DNA of 64,000 nucleotides from Nocardia vulneris (lineage in GTDB: Bacteria > Actinomycetota > Actinomycetes > Mycobacteriales > Mycobacteriaceae): assembly GCF_001613425.1 (NCBI RefSeq), contig NZ_BDCI01000023.1, positions 248,001-312,000 of the forward strand, in the 5' to 3' direction. The position numbers were made by a program, and so were the translations under genes. Below, one piece after another: positions 23,488-32,342 of this stretch; the stretch's first letter is position 1, and the number at the start of each line of letters is the position of its first letter. Under the pieces are notes generated by a model. It ran no database searches. It was given only the letters and a program-made list of their open reading frames with translations, and was not told the origin of the DNA.

Positions 23488-24579
23488 ATGACACGAGCTG
23501 CCGACATAGATCCGCGGCATTGCGATCTCGATGACCAACGCACCATGAGCGTCAGCCCGCTGCGTTCACCCGCCGAGGTCCGTCGCGTGCACCCGATCAC
23601 CGACGAGCTGGCCGACACCGTCCGCAAGGGCCGCGCCGCCACCGTCGACGTACTGAACGGCGCCGACGATCGCCTCATGGTGATCGTCGGCCCGTGCTCG
23701 GTGCACGATCCCGCCGCGGCGCTCGACTACGCCCGCCGGCTGGCCGCCAAGGCGGCCGAGCTGGACGACCGGCTGCACGTGGTGATGCGGGTGTACTTCG
23801 AGAAGCCCCGCACCACGCTCGGCTGGAAGGGCCTGATCAACGATCCGCACCTGGACGGCTCCTTCGACGTCAACACCGGCCTCGGCATCGGCCGCAAGGT
23901 ACTGGTCGACATCACCGCGCTCGGGCTGCCGGTGGCGTGCGAGTTCCTGGATCCGATCACCCCGCAGTACATCGCGGACCTGGTTTCCTACGGCGCCATC
24001 GGCGCACGCACCGCGGCCAGCCAGGTGCATCGGCAGCTGAGCAGCGCGCTGTCCATGCCGGTGGGCATCAAGAACGGCACCGACGGTGACGTGCAGGTGG
24101 CCGTGGACGGCGTCCGCGCCGCGGCGGCCAGCCATGTGTTCCCGGGTACCGATCTCGACGGCCGGGCCGCGCTGATCCGCACCACCGGTAACCCGGACTG
24201 CCACGTGATTCTGCGCGGCGGCAGCACCGGCCCGAACTACGACGCCGCCTCGGTGGCCGAGGCCTGCCTGCGCCTGGAGAAGGCGGCGCTGCCGCAGCGA
24301 CTCGTGGTCGACGCCAGCCACGGCAACAGCAACAAGGACCACAACAAGCAGGTCGACGTGGTGACCGATATCGCCGAGCGGCTGGCGGCGGGCGAGCCCG
24401 GCGTGGTCGGTGTGATGCTGGAGAGCTTCCTCGTGGCGGGCCGGCAGGACCTCACCCTCGGCAAGGCCGCCGATCTCACCTACGGGCAGTCCATCACCGA
24501 CGCCTGCCTGGACTGGGAGACCACCGCGAGCCAGCTCGATCGCTTGGCCGATGCGGTCGCGCAGCGCCGTAATCGTTGA
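23488..24579 (+). CDS. aroF: 3-deoxy-7-phosphoheptulonate synthase, type I (AroF-like)
   Basis: 363 residues; condenses phosphoenolpyruvate and erythrose-4-phosphate to DAHP, entry to the shikimate pathway. Family motifs are 'VIVGPCSVHDP' near residue 70, 'FEKPRTTLGWKGLINDP', 'GARTAASQVHRQLSS' and 'DASHGNSNKDHNKQ'. It is the type I class (AroF/G/H of E. coli), not the type II enzyme (AroG of M. tuberculosis), and the size matches corynebacterial AroF. ATG 23488 has AAAGGAACC upstream. Regulation is likely by the leader attenuator. Its product leads to chorismate, the substrate of the nearby salicylate synthase. Confidence 0.94.
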   Translation: MTRAADIDPRHCDLDDQRTMSVSPLRSPAEVRRVHPITDELADTVRKGRAATVDVLNGADDRLMVIVGPCSVHDPAAALDYARRLAAKAAELDDRLHVVMRVYFEKPRTTLGWKGLINDPHLDGSFDVNTGLGIGRKVLVDITALGLPVACEFLDPITPQYIADLVSYGAIGARTAASQVHRQLSSALSMPVGIKNGTDGDVQVAVDGVRAAAASHVFPGTDLDGRAALIRTTGNPDCHVILRGGSTGPNYDAASVAEACLRLEKAALPQRLVVDASHGNSNKDHNKQVDVVTDIAERLAAGEPGVVGVMLESFLVAGRQDLTLGKAADLTYGQSITDACLDWETTASQLDRLADAVAQRRNR

Positions 24580-24630
24580 CGGCCGTGCCGGTTTCGGCTG
24601 CCCGCAGGGATGCGCGGGCAGCCGGGCCGT
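24579..24630 (+). terminator. Terminator after DAHP synthase
   Basis: Inner arms cggctgcccgc / gcgggcagccg (24595-24605, 24614-24624) inside an outer acggcc / ggccgt stem. It also ends the convergent methyltransferase gene. Confidence 0.82.
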
Positions 24631-24635
24631 CGATC

Positions 24636-25178
24636 TCATGCCGGAGTGGCGAGGACGCCGAGCAGGTCACCGGCGGTGATCACGCGCACGGCGAACGCCG
24701 CGTCGGCGAGATGGTCGCGGAGCTTGCCAGGCGGGGGTTTCGGGCTGGTGCTCTCGGCTTCCGGTGTGCCGTAACCGTAGAAGAGGCACAGCGTGCCGCC
24801 CGGCGCGAGCAACCGGCGCAGCAGCGCGAGTTCGGCGACCGGTCGTTTCGTCCAGAACGTGTTGACGTTGACCGCCAGGATCTTGTCGAAACCCGCTGCG
24901 CCGCAGGCATGCTCGGCCAGGAACCGGGCCGGGTCGAGATCGGTGAGGCTCGCCTGGACGAGTCGGACCTGCCCTGAACCAACCAGCGCGGCATGGGTTT
25001 TCGTGGCCCGCCCGATCGCTGTCGCGGAACGATCGATGCCCACGACGCGCCCGTCGGTCGCCCGCGCGGCGAGATAGGCGAGCGAGTTGCTCGAGCCGGG
25101 GCCGATTTCGAGGATCAGGTCGGTGGGCCGAACGCCCATGACCTCGACCATCCACCCGAACCGCCGATCGTCAGCCAT
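24636..25178 (-). CDS. Class I SAM-dependent methyltransferase
   Basis: 180 residues. 'LILEIGPGSSNSLAYLA' is the SAM-binding glycine loop, 'GRVVGIDRS' motif II with the acidic ribose-binding Asp, 'FDKILAVNVNTFW' motif post-I and 'LRRLLAPGGTLCLFYG' motif III. Small stand-alone methyltransferases of this type are common in actinobacteria; the substrate is unknown. ATG 25178; a much longer frame to 25481 is antisense to the LysE gene and has no similarity. It is divergent from the LysE-type exporter. Confidence 0.84.
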   Translation of the reverse strand: MADDRRFGWMVEVMGVRPTDLILEIGPGSSNSLAYLAARATDGRVVGIDRSATAIGRATKTHAALVGSGQVRLVQASLTDLDPARFLAEHACGAAGFDKILAVNVNTFWTKRPVAELALLRRLLAPGGTLCLFYGYGTPEAESTSPKPPPGKLRDHLADAAFAVRVITAGDLLGVLATPA

Positions 25179-25293
25179 GGTCGCAATGTACGACGAGAGC
25201 AGCGCCGCAGGGCGTCGTTTGCGCCGGTCGAAAGGCCAGCGACCGGAAAGTGGACCGCGACGCGCAGCCCGTGGTTCGGCGAGAATCGGCAGC

Positions 25294-25938
25294 GTGATCG
25301 AGATGGCGGCGGTGTTCGGGGTGGCTGCGGTGGCGTTGGGCATGGTGCTGACACCGGGGCCGAACATGATGTATCTGGTGTCGCGCACAGTGGCACAGGG
25401 CAGGCGGGCCGGACTGGTCTCGCTCGGCGGTGTGGCCGCGGGATTCGGGGTGTATCTCCTCGCGGCCGCCGCCGGGATCACCGCCGTGTTCGCGGTGGTG
25501 CCCGGTCTCTATCTGGCGGTGAAGCTCGCCGGCGCGGCCTATCTGCTGTGGCTGGCGTGGCAGGCGTTGCGTCCCGGCGGGACCTCGGTGTTCGCGCCCG
25601 CGGCCCTGGCCCCGGACCCGGCGCGGCGGCTGTTCACCATGGGGCTGGTCACCAATCTGCTGAACCCGAAGATCGCGATCATGTACATGGCGTTGATCCC
25701 GCAGTTCGTGGTGCCCGGCCACGGCCAGGTCTGGCTGCAGAGCCTCTGCCTCGGCGCGGTGCAGATCGCGGTGGCCCTGACCGTGAACGGCCTGATCGTG
25801 CTCGGCGCGGGCGGCATCGCGACGTTCCTGACCGGTCGTCCGCTCTGGCTGCGCGTGCAGCGCTACCTGATGGGCACGATGCTCGGCGCCATCGCCGTCC
25901 TCGTCGCCACCGACCGCGCCCGGCCCACCCCGGCCTGA
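25294..25938 (+). CDS. LysE family translocator
   Basis: 214 residues, six hydrophobic segments. 'GMVLTPGPNMMYLVSRTVAQ' is the LysE/RhtB signature, followed by 'GVAAGFGVYLLAAAAG', 'KLAGAAYLLWLAWQAL' and 'FTMGLVTNLLNPKIAIMYMA'. Family members export amino acids or small metabolites. Start GTG 25294; ATG 25303 is also possible. A second LysE homologue lies at 35593. Confidence 0.88.
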   Translation: MIEMAAVFGVAAVALGMVLTPGPNMMYLVSRTVAQGRRAGLVSLGGVAAGFGVYLLAAAAGITAVFAVVPGLYLAVKLAGAAYLLWLAWQALRPGGTSVFAPAALAPDPARRLFTMGLVTNLLNPKIAIMYMALIPQFVVPGHGQVWLQSLCLGAVQIAVALTVNGLIVLGAGGIATFLTGRPLWLRVQRYLMGTMLGAIAVLVATDRARPTPA

Positions 25939-25992
25939 CCTGCTCGTTCGGTCGCTCGTGGCGGGCGGCCGGACGGGGCCGGGTATGGCACG

Positions 25993-26694
25993 GTGAGCGG
26001 CATGGTGCAATTCGGTGCTGAGAGTGTGGCGCTGGCCGGGTATTTCGGCTCGGCGGTCGGTGCGGTGCAGCATCTCGGGGAGCTGTTCGGGGTGTTCGCG
26101 TTCGCGAGTTCGGGTGCGCTGCTCGCGGTGCGCCGGGATTTCGACATCTTCGGGATCGTCGTGCTGGCGTGCAGCACGGCGCTCGGCGGCGGTGTCATCC
26201 GGGATCTGCTGATCGGGCGGACCCCACCCGCCGCCTTCGTGGATCTGAGCTATCTGTGGACCGCCCTGCTCGCCGCGCTGGTGATCTTCTTCTGGCATCC
26301 GCCACGTCGGCTCACCAAAGGACCGCTCGAGGTGGCCGACGCGTTCGGCCTCGGATTGTTCTGTGTGACAGGGACTGTCGTCGCCTACACCGCGGGGGCC
26401 GGCGCCCCCTCGGCGGCGCTGCTCGGCCTGGTCACCGCGATCGGCGGCGGTGTCATCCGCGACCTGCTCGGCGGCCAGACGCCGAATGTGCTTCGGCCCG
26501 ACCAGATCTACGCCGTACCCGCGCTGCTCGGCGCGATCTGCACCGCGGTGCTGTTGCATTTCGAGCTGTATCACGCGTGGACCGGTGCGCTGGCGGCGCT
26601 GGGTGCCATCGGATTTCGCCTTCTCGCCCTGCGTTTCCGCTGGCGGGCACCGCAGGCGCGCCGGCGACCGGAACCACGCGGACATCTCACCTAG
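25993..26694 (+). CDS. Trimeric intracellular cation (TRIC) channel family protein
   Basis: 233 residues with about seven transmembrane helices and the two inverted glycine-rich repeats of the family: 'STALGGGVIRDLLIGRTPP' and 'VTAIGGGVIRDLLGGQTPN'. The second helix 'FGVFAFASSGALLAVRRDFD' is also characteristic (UPF0126, YicG-like). Bacterial TRIC proteins form homotrimeric K+ channels. Start GTG 25993 or ATG 26002. Its 3' end overlaps the convergent reductase gene by 8 bases. Confidence 0.92.
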   Translation: MSGMVQFGAESVALAGYFGSAVGAVQHLGELFGVFAFASSGALLAVRRDFDIFGIVVLACSTALGGGVIRDLLIGRTPPAAFVDLSYLWTALLAALVIFFWHPPRRLTKGPLEVADAFGLGLFCVTGTVVAYTAGAGAPSAALLGLVTAIGGGVIRDLLGGQTPNVLRPDQIYAVPALLGAICTAVLLHFELYHAWTGALAALGAIGFRLLALRFRWRAPQARRRPEPRGHLT

Positions 26695-27250
26695 GCTCTG
26701 TCTCGGACTTCAGTCGGTAGGTCAGCTGGGCGAACTGCCCGATCCGAGTGACATCGACGAGTTCCAGCCGATCGGAAAGGATGCGCCGGGGCAGCAGCGG
26801 CGCACCGGCGCCGAGGGTGACCGGCGTGACGCCCGCGATGATCTCGTCCAGCAGGCCGGCGTCGGCGAACTGACCGACCAGCTCACCGCCGCCGAGCACC
26901 CAGACATTGCGGTCGCCGGCCGCCGCGACCATGTCCCGGTGCACCGGTTCGACCGCGCCGGACACGAAACGCAGGTTCGCGTCCGGCAGGGCGGGCAGCT
27001 CGCGGTGGGTGAAGACCCAGCACGGGAGGTCGCCGTAGGACTTGTGCCAGTTCTCGGGTTCGTCGTTGGCCAGGATCCACTCGTAGGTGGTCGCGCCCAT
27101 GCACATCGCACCGACGCCGTCGATGAATCCGGCGACATTGTGCTCGGCCATCTCGTCGGCGCCCGCGACCGTGAACAGCCAGTCGAGCGAGTTGTGTTCG
27201 TCCGCGAGATAGCCGTCGAGGGTCGTCGCCGTGAAGTATTGCGTCACCAT
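26687..27250 (-). CDS. Dihydrofolate reductase family protein (RibD C-terminal-like)
   Basis: 187 residues. 'TATTLDGYLADEHNSLDWLF' at the N-terminus, 'MGATTYEWILA' and 'VWVLGGGELVGQFADAGLLD' are the NADPH-binding motifs of the RibD_C/DHFR-like family. Members of this stand-alone group (YyaP/YwjB-like) usually lack known substrates. ATG 27250. Convergent with the TRIC gene. Confidence 0.87.
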   Translation of the reverse strand: MVTQYFTATTLDGYLADEHNSLDWLFTVAGADEMAEHNVAGFIDGVGAMCMGATTYEWILANDEPENWHKSYGDLPCWVFTHRELPALPDANLRFVSGAVEPVHRDMVAAAGDRNVWVLGGGELVGQFADAGLLDEIIAGVTPVTLGAGAPLLPRRILSDRLELVDVTRIGQFAQLTYRLKSETEPR

Positions 27251-27305
27251 GCGAACTACCCTGCCAGCGAATACTGACAGGGTATGTCAAGGTTTCAGCT
27301 CTTGG

Positions 27306-28478
27306 TCAGCGAATGCCCGCGCGCAGCCGGCGCACACCCTCGTCGATCGTCTCGTCGCGCTTGCAGAAGGTGAAGCGCACCAGGTGGTTCCACGCGGCGG
27401 TGTCGTCGGCGAACACGCTGAGCGGCACCGCGGCGACGCCGAGCCGCTTCGGCAGTTCGCGGCAGAAGGCCAGGCCGTCGGCCGTGCCGAGCGGGGTGAC
27501 GTCGCCGCAGACGAAATAGCCGCCCGCGCTGTAGGTCACGTCGAAGCCGGTGTCGGCGAGCGCGGCGGAGAGGCGAAGTCGCTTGGCGGACAGGTCTTCG
27601 CGTAGTCCGGCCACCCAGTCCAGTTCGTTGTTCAACGCGTGCGCGATCGCGGGCTGGAAGGGCCCGCCGCCGACGAAGGTCAGGAATTGCTTGGCCGCGA
27701 GCACGCCGTCGATCAATTCCTTGGGGCCGCACGCCCAGCCGATCTTCCAGCCGGTGACGTTGAAAGTCTTTGCCGCGCTGGACACCACGACGGTGCGTTC
27801 GGCCATGCCCGGCAGCGTGGCCACGCTGATGTGCTCGGTGCCGTCGAACACCAGGTGCTCGTACACCTCGTCGGTGAGCACCAGAAGATCGTGCTCGCAG
27901 GCGATTTCGGCGATGGCCTGCAGGTCGGCCCGGCCGAGCACGGTGCCGGTCGGATTGTGCGGCGAGTTGACCACCAGCATCCTGGTGGCCGGGGTGACGG
28001 CGGCGCGCAGGCTGTCCAGGTCGAGCACGAAGCGGTCGCCGTCGGCGACCAGGTGCGCGGTCCGGCGCTGGGCGCCGGCCAGCGCGACCGCCGCGGCGTA
28101 GGAGTCGTAGTACGGCTCGATCAGCACCACTTCCGCGCCCGGCTCGACCAGGCCGAGGATCGCGGCGGCGATCGCCTCCGTCGCGCCGACCGTCACCAGC
28201 ACCTGGTTGTCGGGGTCGTACTCGGTGCCGTAGCGGCGGGCTCGGTCGGCGGCGATGGCGCGGCGCAGTTCGGGCCTGCCACGGCCCGGCGGGTACTGGT
28301 TGAGGCCGTCGGCGATGGACTGCCGGGCCACCTCGAGCATCCCCGCGGGCCCGTCGGTGTCCGGGAAACCCTGACCGAGATTGACCGCGTCGTGACGCAC
28401 CGCGAGCTCGGTCATCTCGGCGAAGATCGTGGCGGCGAACGGGCGCAGGCGGGCAACGGTCGCGGGTTGCGGAGGCAT
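27306..28478 (-). CDS. dapC: N-succinyldiaminopimelate aminotransferase (DapC)
   Basis: 390 residues; PLP-dependent class I aminotransferase for the lysine/diaminopimelate pathway. 'NLGQGFPDTDGP' near residue 33, 'VNSPHNPTGTVL' (N and Y/D contacts of PLP), 'LTDEVYEHLVFDG', and the Schiff-base Lys in 'VVSSAAKTFNVTGWKIGWA', with the final 'VRFTFCKRDETIDEGVRRL'. Very similar to Rv0858c, and the first gene of the stretch syntenic with M. tuberculosis Rv0858c-Rv0884c. The fadA/fadB genes that follow dapC there are absent here. Other members of the class also act as kynurenine aminotransferases, so the exact substrate is inferred. Confidence 0.88.
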   Translation of the reverse strand: MPPQPATVARLRPFAATIFAEMTELAVRHDAVNLGQGFPDTDGPAGMLEVARQSIADGLNQYPPGRGRPELRRAIAADRARRYGTEYDPDNQVLVTVGATEAIAAAILGLVEPGAEVVLIEPYYDSYAAAVALAGAQRRTAHLVADGDRFVLDLDSLRAAVTPATRMLVVNSPHNPTGTVLGRADLQAIAEIACEHDLLVLTDEVYEHLVFDGTEHISVATLPGMAERTVVVSSAAKTFNVTGWKIGWACGPKELIDGVLAAKQFLTFVGGGPFQPAIAHALNNELDWVAGLREDLSAKRLRLSAALADTGFDVTYSAGGYFVCGDVTPLGTADGLAFCRELPKRLGVAAVPLSVFADDTAAWNHLVRFTFCKRDETIDEGVRRLRAGIR

Positions 28479-28546
28479 ATCCGCAGCGTAGTGAATTCGC
28501 CGCCGGGGCAGGCCGTCGGATGTGGGACGAACGATAGGGGGTTGCC

Positions 28547-29455
28547 TCAGCCGAGCCGCACGCCGGTGAGTTTCGCCGGGTTCGCCAGGTCGTAGGTGCC
28601 CCAGACCAGTCCGTCGCGGATGGTGAATCCGATCACCCGCGCCGGGCGGCCCTCGTCCGCCGCGGTGACCGCGACGCCGAGCTGTCCGTTCACCGACACG
28701 AGTTCGGCGGTGAACAGCGGGTCCGCGACGTCGGGCGTCATGCCGTACTTGCGCACGATGCCCAGGTAGAACCTCGCGATCCGGTCCGCGCCGTGCAAGA
28801 CGTTGATCGCGGTGGACGTGGTGCCGTCGGCGTCCCCGATCACGATCGAATCCGGGTGCAGCGCAGCGGCAACCGCTCGTACGTCACCCGAACCCAACGC
28901 GTCCAGGAAGCGGTGCACGGCCGCCTCGTGCTCGGCGTCGGGCACCGGCGGCGGGGTGTGTGCCACGGCCTTGCGTGCCCGCACCGCGAGCTGGCGCGCC
29001 GCCTCGGATGAGACGTCGAGCAGCTGCGCGATCTCGGTGAACGGCACCGAAAGGCCTTCGTGCAGTACGAAAGCCACGCGCTGGGGCGGAGTCAGGCTGT
29101 CCAGCACCACCATTGCCGCGAGCCGGTAGTCCTGGTGACGGACCACGATCTCCAGCGGGTCCGGCATGCTCGACCCGGCCCGGCCGGTCACCACTGGTTC
29201 CGGCAGCCATTGCCCCACATAGCTTTCCCGGCGCACCGCGGCACTGCGCAGGCGGTCCAGGCAGATCCGGCTCACCACGGTGGTCAGCCAGGCGCGCAGC
29301 TCGTCGATCTCGGATTGATGCGCGCCCGCCAGGCGCAGCCAGCTCTCCTGCACCGCGTCCTCGGCGTCGCCGACGCTGCCCGTCAGCCGATATGCGACCG
29401 AGAGCAGATGCGCTCGATGTGATTCGAACTGTCCGGCAAGCAGAGCGGCAACCAT
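28547..29455 (-). CDS. sigJ: ECF sigma factor with SnoaL-like C-terminal domain (SigJ/ECF41 type)
   Basis: 302 residues. Sigma region 2: 'VAYRLTGSVGDAEDAVQESWLR'-like stretch at residues ~20-45. Region 4: 'LTPPQRVAFVLHEGLSVPFTEIAQLL' to 'ARKAV' at residues ~120-165. The C-terminal ~130 residues are a SnoaL-like (NTF2) domain with 'ANPAKLTGV' near the end, the counterpart of the NPDKL motif of ECF41 sigma factors that controls their activity without an anti-sigma factor. Partner genes of ECF41 (COE or related) are not adjacent. ATG 29455. Confidence 0.9.
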   Translation of the reverse strand: MVAALLAGQFESHRAHLLSVAYRLTGSVGDAEDAVQESWLRLAGAHQSEIDELRAWLTTVVSRICLDRLRSAAVRRESYVGQWLPEPVVTGRAGSSMPDPLEIVVRHQDYRLAAMVVLDSLTPPQRVAFVLHEGLSVPFTEIAQLLDVSSEAARQLAVRARKAVAHTPPPVPDAEHEAAVHRFLDALGSGDVRAVAAALHPDSIVIGDADGTTSTAINVLHGADRIARFYLGIVRKYGMTPDVADPLFTAELVSVNGQLGVAVTAADEGRPARVIGFTIRDGLVWGTYDLANPAKLTGVRLG

Positions 29456-29562
29456 CGAGACGATTCTACGATCTGTCCTAGACGGGGTTTACCCCGGTGC
29501 CGTCCGGGCGACGCGCGCGAAACCCCGTGAACTGTCCGCGCTGTTCATGACAACATGACTCG

Positions 29563-30165
29563 ATGGATGCACCGGTGCTGACCAACGGAACGGTATGGCT
29601 GTCGATCCCCACGAGCGAGGACATCGACGCGATCACCGAGTGTTGCCAGCATCCGTCCATCGGTGCATGGGTGACCATTCCGGTGCCGTACACCCGCGAG
29701 AACGCGAAGACCTTCGTCGAGGACATCGTCGGACCCGGTTGGGCGGGCAAGAGCCCGACCTGGGCGGTGCGCGAGCGCGCGGACGGCCCGGTCGTCGGCA
29801 TGATCGGTCTCGGTGAGCGCGACGAGTCGTCCGCCGAGATCGGCTACTGGCTGGCGCCGCGGGTCCGCTCGCGCGGCCTGATGACCCAGTCCGTCGCGCT
29901 GGTCTGCGACTACGGCTTCCGTCCCGACCGGCTCGCGCTGCAACGCATCAGCTGGCGTGCGTTCGTCGGCAACTACCCTTCGGCCGCCGTGGTCCGCCGC
30001 ACCGGCTTCCGCTACGAGGGCCTGTCCCGGCTGGGCAGCCTGCAACGCGGCCGCCGCCGCGACCACTGGCTCGCCGCCCGCCTCAACACCGACCCCTCGG
30101 GCCCCGTCGCCGACTGGCCCGCCGAATTCCACCGCACCCTCGAACCCTCCCCAGGCCCCCACTGA
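29563..30165 (+). CDS. GNAT family N-acetyltransferase
   Basis: 200 residues. 'IGLGERDESSAEIGYWLAP' and 'RSRGLMTQSVALVCDYGF' are the acetyl-CoA-binding strand and loop of RimJ/RimL-type GNAT enzymes, and 'LQRISWRAFVGNYPSAAVVRRTGF' is the usual motif B. Likely acetylates a protein N-terminus or small amine. ATG 29563. It is the last backbone gene before the type VII toxin module. Confidence 0.87.
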   Translation: MDAPVLTNGTVWLSIPTSEDIDAITECCQHPSIGAWVTIPVPYTRENAKTFVEDIVGPGWAGKSPTWAVRERADGPVVGMIGLGERDESSAEIGYWLAPRVRSRGLMTQSVALVCDYGFRPDRLALQRISWRAFVGNYPSAAVVRRTGFRYEGLSRLGSLQRGRRRDHWLAARLNTDPSGPVADWPAEFHRTLEPSPGPH

Positions 30166-30229
30166 CCCCGCTCCCACCCCGATTCCCGTGGTCAGGGGTA
30201 CCGGCCGCTACTGCGGCAGTCGTCAGTGC

Positions 30230-30823
30230 TCAGCCGCGCTCGAGTATCGTGATGTCGTCAGTTTTCAGCGAGGTCGAGTCGATGAGTTCTTCGACAATCA
30301 CAGATGATCCAGCGGAATCTTCTGGCGCCAATACGTCAGTAGCGGATTTGCCGATGCGACTCGGCCACGCCAAACCGAGGGTGATCCCCGAGCGCAGCAT
30401 CACAATCAATCCCTCGCCACCATCGATAGCTTTGAATGTCTTGCCTACCTTGCCTTCGATGGCGGGCCATGGAGTCGAAATCTGTGCGATCGGTTGCAAC
30501 GAGGCAAAGTCGGTCCATCGAGATATCGAAATCTCCCTGATGGCGGGGATTTTCCACGGCCGCTTGCTGTCGAGTTCGTCTACAATGCGCTCGAGGAAAT
30601 TCCGAACGACCTCGGATGATTGCCTCATCTGCACGACCGTATTGAGCTCTTCTCCTGCCGCAAGGGCGTCTACGAGGGATTGATATGTCTTTTCGATGGT
30701 AAAGTTTCCTGGCGGCTTGGCCAAAAGGCTTTCAGCAATGCGCCGTGCTTCGTTCTCATCCAACTCGGAGAATTGTGCCATGTAGAGTACGGTATTCAAC
30801 AATGGACGCCATTCGTTAGTCAT
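30230..30823 (-). CDS. Putative immunity protein of the type VII toxin module
   Basis: 197 residues, no recognised family. Base composition is visibly less G/C-rich than the neighbours. The N-terminal half is helical and charged ('LDENEARRIAESLLAKPP', 'VVRNFLERIVDELDSKRPW'), the C-terminal half looks beta-rich. There is no signal peptide or membrane segment, so it acts in the cytoplasm. ATG 30823 with AGAGAGGA upstream; a longer frame to 30946 overlaps the toxin's 3' end. Only 13 bases separate it from the toxin stop codon. Position directly after a polymorphic toxin is the main basis for the immunity call (inference). Confidence 0.6.
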   Translation of the reverse strand: MTNEWRPLLNTVLYMAQFSELDENEARRIAESLLAKPPGNFTIEKTYQSLVDALAAGEELNTVVQMRQSSEVVRNFLERIVDELDSKRPWKIPAIREISISRWTDFASLQPIAQISTPWPAIEGKVGKTFKAIDGGEGLIVMLRSGITLGLAWPSRIGKSATDVLAPEDSAGSSVIVEELIDSTSLKTDDITILERG

Positions 30824-30836
30824 TTGGTCCTCTCTG

Positions 30837-32342
30837 TCAGTTGAGGGCGGTCGTCTTGACTTGTGAAGCGTCAATTGACACGCCTTGATTTCTGAGCCGG
30901 TCAAGTACTTGCTCGGTGTATTCCCGCGAAGGCTTGTAGTGCCCACTCTGGTCGGTAACCAGCTTGAGTTCGCCGTTTACTACTTGCAGCTCGCCTGCAC
31001 CCGAAACCGGCTTGCCGCCGAGGAAGCTGGAGTGGTGGAACTCGCCTATCGCATGGTTTGTAGAGGCGTACAGATTACCTTTCTCGTCCATGACAAATAT
31101 TGCTCGTCCTGTCCCCGAGTGCGCCGTTTGTGCGGTGGTTGTGTCGAACAAGCTGCCGGTTGCGTCGTATATTTTTCCGTCTTTGACCGTCAGCTGATAC
31201 GCTTTGCGTTCCTCGTCGGTGAGATACTTTACATGAGATCCTGGCCAGATGGAATTGCCGGGAATTTCTTCGCCTGCGTAATGCGGATCCATTCCTGTCG
31301 ATTTGTAATTCGGCAACGGTACCTTCGGGGTATTGCCGTGGTCCGGGCTGCTCGGATCGCGGTCATCACCCTTTCTCTTTCGGAGCCGGTTTCGCAGATC
31401 CTCGATGGCCTTCTTGCCCTTTGCCAGCGCAGCTTTCGCGTCTGCGGCGAGGCCTTTGAGCTGTAGGGCTTTGCGTGCTCGCCAGGCGCTGACTGCGGCT
31501 TTGATTTTCACGGCCCAGCGGCGGGCGGATTCGACTGCTTTGGCGCCGGCGATGAGGCCGCCGACTCCGGTGAGGCAGGTGGCGATGACGGTGACCGCGG
31601 CGTCGATCGCGGCTTCCTGGATGATGGCCTCGATGAAGCCTTTGATTTCGTTGCGGAGCTCGATGATTGATTCTTTGTAGTCGGTGCAGGTCTTGCTGAT
31701 CGCTTTGCAGGTGTCGAGGAGCCCGGTGATCGAGGTTTCGATGGTCGCGAGGTCTTCGCGGACCTGTATCGCGTCCGTGGAGACCACGTCATCGAAAAGG
31801 CTCGCCGCGATGGTGATTTTGTCTTTGGCGTTGGTGTTCTGGTAGATCGTGCCGCGCCGGTGCCAGGCATCGGCGGCCCGGGTCAGAGTGTCGGTGTTGC
31901 CGTCCGGGAGCGGGCAATTGATGGCGTCGAGGACCTCGACGGAGGTCTTCGCCAGGCCTTGCGGGGTGCCCCCGGCAGCGGATGCCGGCAGCGCATAAGG
32001 GCCGAAAGTCACCGTCGATGCCGCGTCTGGGGGACGGTCGGGCTGCGTTGTGCCCTTCAGCGCCGCATCGGATTTGGCGTGTTCGAAACCGATGTCGTTG
32101 AGAGCCGTGCCATACGCGCGCAACGTCGCGAAGGTCTGATCGAAGAACGCGACGGCTTCACGCGCCGATTCATCGTAGGAAGCGGCCCAGGCCCGGCCGC
32201 CCTCGTCCCGGCCCGCCATCTGACCACAGCTGTTGAGTTCCCCGAAAACCTATTTGAAGCTGTCGTTCAACGCCGCCGCAGCATCGAAACAGTTGGTGGC
32301 AGCCTGGTAGTAGACCTTGGGGTCCACCTCGAGCGTGCTCAT
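30837..32342 (-). CDS. Type VII-secreted polymorphic toxin, interrupted by in-frame TAG at codon 31
   Basis: From ATG 32342, which overlaps the preceding WXG100 stop as ATGA, the frame reads STLEVDPKVYYQAATNCFDA for 30 codons, meets TAG at 32250-32252, and continues open to 30837; the intact part alone is 460 residues from ATG 32219. The N-terminal ~110 residues resemble ESX secretion-target (EspC/WXG-like) domains, a hydrophobic patch 'AVTVIATCLTGVGGLIAGAK' lies mid-protein, and a lower-GC C-terminal domain of ~150 residues carries 'GEFHHSSFLGGKP' and 'SGHYKPSREY', motifs seen in other polymorphic toxin tips. It is followed by a likely immunity gene. The TAG means a pseudogene, a sequence error, or reinitiation at 32219. 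Confidence 0.65.
32250..32252 (-). other. In-frame TAG in the toxin gene
   Basis: Codon 31 of the frame that begins at the ATGA overlap. Downstream sequence stays in the same frame and keeps family similarity on both sides of it (AAALNDSFK before, VFGELNSCG after), so it is a point nonsense change, not a frameshift. Confidence 0.85.

Noticed and set aside
32220..32341. Separate small gene between the WXG100 gene and the toxin
   Set aside because: The sequence is in the same frame as the toxin and continues it apart from the TAG, so it is the toxin's own 5' end.
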